From Acinetobacter sp. ANC 4862 (GTDB lineage Bacteria; Pseudomonadota; Gammaproteobacteria; Pseudomonadales; Moraxellaceae): a stretch of DNA of 64,000 bases. This document shows, one piece after another, positions 60,951 to 64,000 of this stretch. How positions within the stretch are numbered: the stretch's first letter is position 1; every line of letters starts with the position of its first letter. The translations under genes were made by a program, and so were the position numbers. The DNA lies in contig NZ_SJXH01000001.1 in NCBI RefSeq assembly GCF_004336635.1, positions 124,001 through 188,000 on the forward strand, in the 5' to 3' direction. The notes beneath the pieces were generated by a model, which was not told the origin of the DNA, did not search any database, and saw nothing but the letters and a program-made list of their open reading frames with translations.

Positions 60951-63377
60951 ATGTCTGAAATTATTATGAATCAAGAAACCTTAGCTACACAGGTTCCAAG
61001 CGTACTACCGCTTTTAGCGCTACGAGATGTGGTGGTTTATCCTCACATGCAAATTGCGTTATTTGTAGGTCGTGAAAAATCGATCAAAGCAGTTGACGTG
61101 GCTCGTAACAGTGACAATCTCGTATTTGTAGTTGCACAACAAGATTCTCTTACAGAAGAAATTGATCACGACAACTTATATCAATACGGTACTGTCGCGA
61201 AGATTGTGCAAGTTGTGAATCATGAAAATGATGAAAACTGTATAAAAGTACTCATTGAGGGTTTACAGCGTTCTAAACTGGTAAAAATCATCGACAACGA
61301 TGAATATTTATCGGCTGAACATGCGATTAGCCCGATGACAGTTAATGTTGAAGCTGCGTCTCAAGAAACACGTGTGCAAGAACTGCGTGCTTTATTTGCA
61401 CAATATGCAGAAGCAAAATTACGTAATGCACGTGAATTGATTACTGCTGCAAATAAAATCGATGATTTATTACAACTGTTGTTCTTCGTGGCCACTCGTG
61501 TCCCGTTGAATATCGATGTAAAACAAAAGTTTCTGGAACAGGATAACTTTGAAGCACATTTGACTGAGCTCATGACTTATTTGTTACAACAATCTGAAGA
61601 ACAACAGATTGAACAAACCTTGCATGACTCGGTAAAACGCCAGATGGAGAAAAACCAGCGCGAATATTTCCTGAATGAAAAAATGAAGGTGATTCAGCGT
61701 GAACTTTCCGACATGAATGGCGGTGCTGAAGATGATGTTGCTGAAATTGAACGTCGTCTTGAAGAAGCTGATTTACCAGAACACGTGCGTAAAAAAGCCG
61801 AATCTGAATTCCGCAAGCTAAAAGCAATGCAACCTGCTTCAAGTGAAGCTGCTGTGGTGCGCAATTATATTGAGGCGATTTTAGATACGCCTTGGAATAA
61901 AGCCAGCAAAGTCAGCATTAACCTGAACAAAGCACAAGAGATATTGGATGCAGATCATTACGGTCTGGATGAAGTTAAACAACGTATTGTTGAATACCTG
62001 GCTGTTCAATCACGCGTTAAAAAACTTAAAGGTCCAATTCTTTGTCTGGTTGGTCCTCCAGGGGTAGGTAAAACTTCACTGGGTGAATCGATTGCCAAAG
62101 CCACAGGTCGTGAATTTGTGCGTATGGCTTTAGGTGGCGTGCGTGACGAAGCGGAAATCCGGGGTCACCGTCGTACCTACATTGGTGCGATGCCAGGTAA
62201 AATTGTGCAGTCTTTGACAAAAGTAGGCGTAAAGAACCCACTGTTCTTACTCGACGAAATTGACAAGATGGCGCAAGACTACCGTGGCGACCCTGCTTCT
62301 GCCTTGCTTGAAGTACTTGATCCATCACAAAACAGCAAGTTTAACGATCACTATCTTGATCTTGATCTGGACCTTTCTGAAGTGATGTTCATCTGTACCG
62401 CAAACAGCATGAATATTCCTGAAGCTTTACTTGACCGTATGGAAGTGATTCGTCTACCGGGTTATACCGAAGAGGAAAAAGTCAATATCGCTGAACGTTA
62501 CCTGGTTCCGAAAGCCATTAAGGACAACGGTTTACGTGCTAAAGAATTGACCATTCATGAAGAAGCCATTCGTGACATCGTGCGTCGTTATACTCGCGAA
62601 GCGGGTGTACGTAGCCTTGAACGTGAAGTGTCAAAAATTGCGCGTAAAGTCGTGAAAGAAGCGGTGAGCAAAAAAGCCAAGAACTTGCATATCGATGTGA
62701 CTGCTGAAAACCTGTCTGATTACCTAGGCGTACACAAATTCGACTTCGGTATGGCAGAAGAAGAAGCGCAAGTGGGTCGTGTCAATGGCTTAGCTTGGAC
62801 CTCAGTCGGTGGTGAATTACTTTCGATTGAAGTTGCTGCGGTAAAAGGTAAGGGTAAATTCATTACCACCGGTTCACTCGGTGATGTCATGAAAGAGTCC
62901 ATTACCGCTGCAATGACTGTGGTTCGTACCCGTGCAGATGCACTCGGTATTGAGGCTTCAAGATTTGAAGAAACCGATATCCATGTGCATTTACCTGAAG
63001 GTGCAACCCCGAAAGATGGTCCATCTGCAGGTTTGGCATTAACGACTGCGTTGATTTCTGCCTTCACTGGCATTCCAGTTCGCGCTGATATCGCCATGAC
63101 CGGTGAAACCAACCTGAGTGGTCGTGCAATGCGTATTGGTGGCTTAAAAGAGAAACTTTTAGCTGCACATCGCGGTGGCATTAAACTGGTATTCATCCCT
63201 CAAGAGAACGTTCGTGACTTGGTGGAAATTCCAGATAACGTGAAAGCAGGTCTTGAAATTAAAGCAGTGAAAAGTATCGATGAGATCTTGCCATTTGCCT
63301 TAATCGAAACACCGAAACCTTTGCCAAAAAATCCGATTGTAAAACCGGTTGCAGAAGGCAAAGCTGCACGTCATTAA
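60951..63377 (+). CDS. lon: ATP-dependent Lon protease
   Basis: An 808-residue homohexameric AAA+ protease that degrades misfolded and regulatory proteins. It has the N-terminal substrate domain (residues ~15-205: LPLLALRDVVVYPHM), the AAA module with Walker A VGPPGVGKTS near 360 and Walker B LFLLDEIDKM, and the C-terminal protease domain with catalytic Ser in PKDGPSAGLA near 685 and Lys ~43 residues later in GGLKEKLLAA. AGGAG lies 5 nt before the ATG at 60951, which rules out the upstream GTG at 60945. No clear heat-shock promoter was identified. Confidence 0.97.
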   Translation: MSEIIMNQETLATQVPSVLPLLALRDVVVYPHMQIALFVGREKSIKAVDVARNSDNLVFVVAQQDSLTEEIDHDNLYQYGTVAKIVQVVNHENDENCIKVLIEGLQRSKLVKIIDNDEYLSAEHAISPMTVNVEAASQETRVQELRALFAQYAEAKLRNARELITAANKIDDLLQLLFFVATRVPLNIDVKQKFLEQDNFEAHLTELMTYLLQQSEEQQIEQTLHDSVKRQMEKNQREYFLNEKMKVIQRELSDMNGGAEDDVAEIERRLEEADLPEHVRKKAESEFRKLKAMQPASSEAAVVRNYIEAILDTPWNKASKVSINLNKAQEILDADHYGLDEVKQRIVEYLAVQSRVKKLKGPILCLVGPPGVGKTSLGESIAKATGREFVRMALGGVRDEAEIRGHRRTYIGAMPGKIVQSLTKVGVKNPLFLLDEIDKMAQDYRGDPASALLEVLDPSQNSKFNDHYLDLDLDLSEVMFICTANSMNIPEALLDRMEVIRLPGYTEEEKVNIAERYLVPKAIKDNGLRAKELTIHEEAIRDIVRRYTREAGVRSLEREVSKIARKVVKEAVSKKAKNLHIDVTAENLSDYLGVHKFDFGMAEEEAQVGRVNGLAWTSVGGELLSIEVAAVKGKGKFITTGSLGDVMKESITAAMTVVRTRADALGIEASRFEETDIHVHLPEGATPKDGPSAGLALTTALISAFTGIPVRADIAMTGETNLSGRAMRIGGLKEKLLAAHRGGIKLVFIPQENVRDLVEIPDNVKAGLEIKAVKSIDEILPFALIETPKPLPKNPIVKPVAEGKAARH

Positions 63378-63392
63378 TCGCATTTCGATACA

Positions 63393-63420
63393 AAAAAGAG
63401 AGCTTCGGCTCTCTTTTTTT
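63393..63420 (+). terminator. Terminator of lon
   Basis: AAAAAAGAGAGC and GCTCTCTTTTTT form a 12-bp stem capped by the stable TTCG tetraloop. Confidence 0.95.
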
Positions 63421-63489
63421 ATGATGAAAAGTTTTACTATATTAGTAAAGCATAAGCTTGAAAAATATACATCTGACCCTCATTTATTA

Positions 63490-63611
63490 TTATAGAGACA
63501 CAGATGCGCTGTAAGTTTCTGATTAACAAGTTATGTGAATGGTCATCTACATCTCCAGGTGGATGACCTTTTGATCGCAGTCCCAGTATCCATTAAGGGG
63601 CTGCGTTTTTT
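63490..63611 (+). ncRNA. Possible small RNA between lon and the M28 peptidase gene
   Basis: After the lon terminator, a 10-bp hairpin (GGTCATCTAC / GTGGATGACC, 63541-63568) is followed by a 9-bp terminator hairpin (CGCAGTCCC / GGGGCTGCG, 63576-63605) with six T. No reading frame lies in front of it, and the flanking gene on the minus strand cannot use this T-run. A TATTAT at 63485-63490 could be a -10 box, but no well-spaced -35 is evident. The 5' end is a guess. Confidence 0.4.
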
Positions 63612-63623
63612 ATGCGTTCTTTA

Positions 63624-64000
63624 TCAGTCAGATTGAACCATTAAACTATAAGCCAGCCCGTCTACCACATTGGCCATTTTTCCAATATTCAGTGTTTTCA
63701 AACTATCGCCATGGGTGTGGTAATGCTTATTTCGAAAAGAAGCAGTATCGGTAATCATCATGGCAGGAATCCCAAATTTCCAGTAATTCACATGATCAGA
63801 AAATTCCATTGCTGACACAAAAGACGGTGCAGCCACTCTCTGACATTCTAAACGATTAAATATCAGCATCGATTCACAGTAATTTATCCCCAACTCATAG
63901 GACTGTAGATTACTCACTGCGGCAATAAAATTACCATGACTGGGATAAACCCACTTCAAACCCACGGGATATTGCTGCACAAGATTTTCATCATAGTAGC
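63624..64000 (-). CDS. M28-family metallopeptidase, N-terminus off the window
   Basis: The frame is open to the right edge, giving the last ~125 residues of a larger protein. SDHVNYWKFGIPAMMITDTA and KHYHTHGDSLKTLN match the C-terminal part of M28 zinc aminopeptidases, including the last His metal ligand (HYHTHGD). The VYPSHGNFIAAVSNL segment is also family-like. Export and the remaining metal ligands cannot be judged from this fragment. Confidence 0.8.
   Translation of the reverse strand, partial: YYDENLVQQYPVGLKWVYPSHGNFIAAVSNLQSYELGINYCESMLIFNRLECQRVAAPSFVSAMEFSDHVNYWKFGIPAMMITDTASFRNKHYHTHGDSLKTLNIGKMANVVDGLAYSLMVQSD

Overview
The window looks like chromosomal DNA of an Acinetobacter-type gammaproteobacterium. 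The reasons are low-to-moderate G+C content, an RNase HI fused to the DNA polymerase III epsilon subunit, the lldP-lldR-lldD-dld lactate cluster, a FimL-like protein, and E. coli-like synteny blocks (ygfB-pepP-ubiH-ubiI opposite zapA-ssrS-fau, and rsmI opposite lpoA-yraN-dolP). Species cannot be assigned by reading alone. I see no prophage, complete insertion sequence, CRISPR array or recognisable defence island.

Layout. 1-7.3 kb: envelope and hypothetical genes (DUF4105 partial, DUF3015, DUF817), hemE, an L,D-transpeptidase, a pirin and an orphan methyltransferase. 7.3-13.6 kb: a two-partner secretion pair (TpsB transporter, 1515-residue TpsA adhesin). 13.9-16.1 kb: tRNA-Ser and fadH. 16.3-22.2 kb: lactate use (dld, lldD, lldR, lldP), with two palindromic operators around the lldP promoter. 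22.5-27.0 kb: argG, a membrane diguanylate cyclase, pyrC and rnt. 27.0-31.0 kb: four tRNA-Glu genes interleaved with a permease, a permease remnant, a hydrolase and a possible small RNA. 31.2-41.4 kb: an old-yellow-enzyme oxidoreductase and the mltD-yejABEF run. 41.6-49.7 kb: rnhA-dnaQ fusion, fimL-like gene, nudC, esterase, dolP-like, yraN, lpoA-like, rsmI and a SutA-like small protein. 49.9-56.5 kb: ubiI, ubiH, DUF378, pepP, ygfB, and divergently zapB-like, zapA and 6S RNA. 56.7-60.2 kb: a copper-type P1B ATPase with four YHS domains and its divergent MerR regulator, lying between 6S RNA and fau. 60.2-64 kb: fau, lon, a possible small RNA and a partial M28 peptidase.

How genes work together. 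LldP imports lactate, LldD and Dld oxidise the two enantiomers into the respiratory chain, and LldR probably represses through the paired operators. MltD cuts peptidoglycan and the adjacent Yej ABC importer takes up peptides, possibly muropeptides. UbiH and UbiI hydroxylate the ubiquinone ring. The P1B ATPase and MerR regulator form a metal-export module under a MerR-type promoter.

The points most worth a second look are the Cys-rich four-YHS ATPase and its placement inside the 6S RNA-fau locus, the lld operators exactly 105 bp apart, the tRNA-Glu array with its permease remnant, the mltD-yej run with eight LysM repeats, the short LpoA-like protein, and two unannotated hairpin-rich segments that end in terminators. 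Most of the window is ordinary core genome, and I did not find a clearly new multi-gene system.
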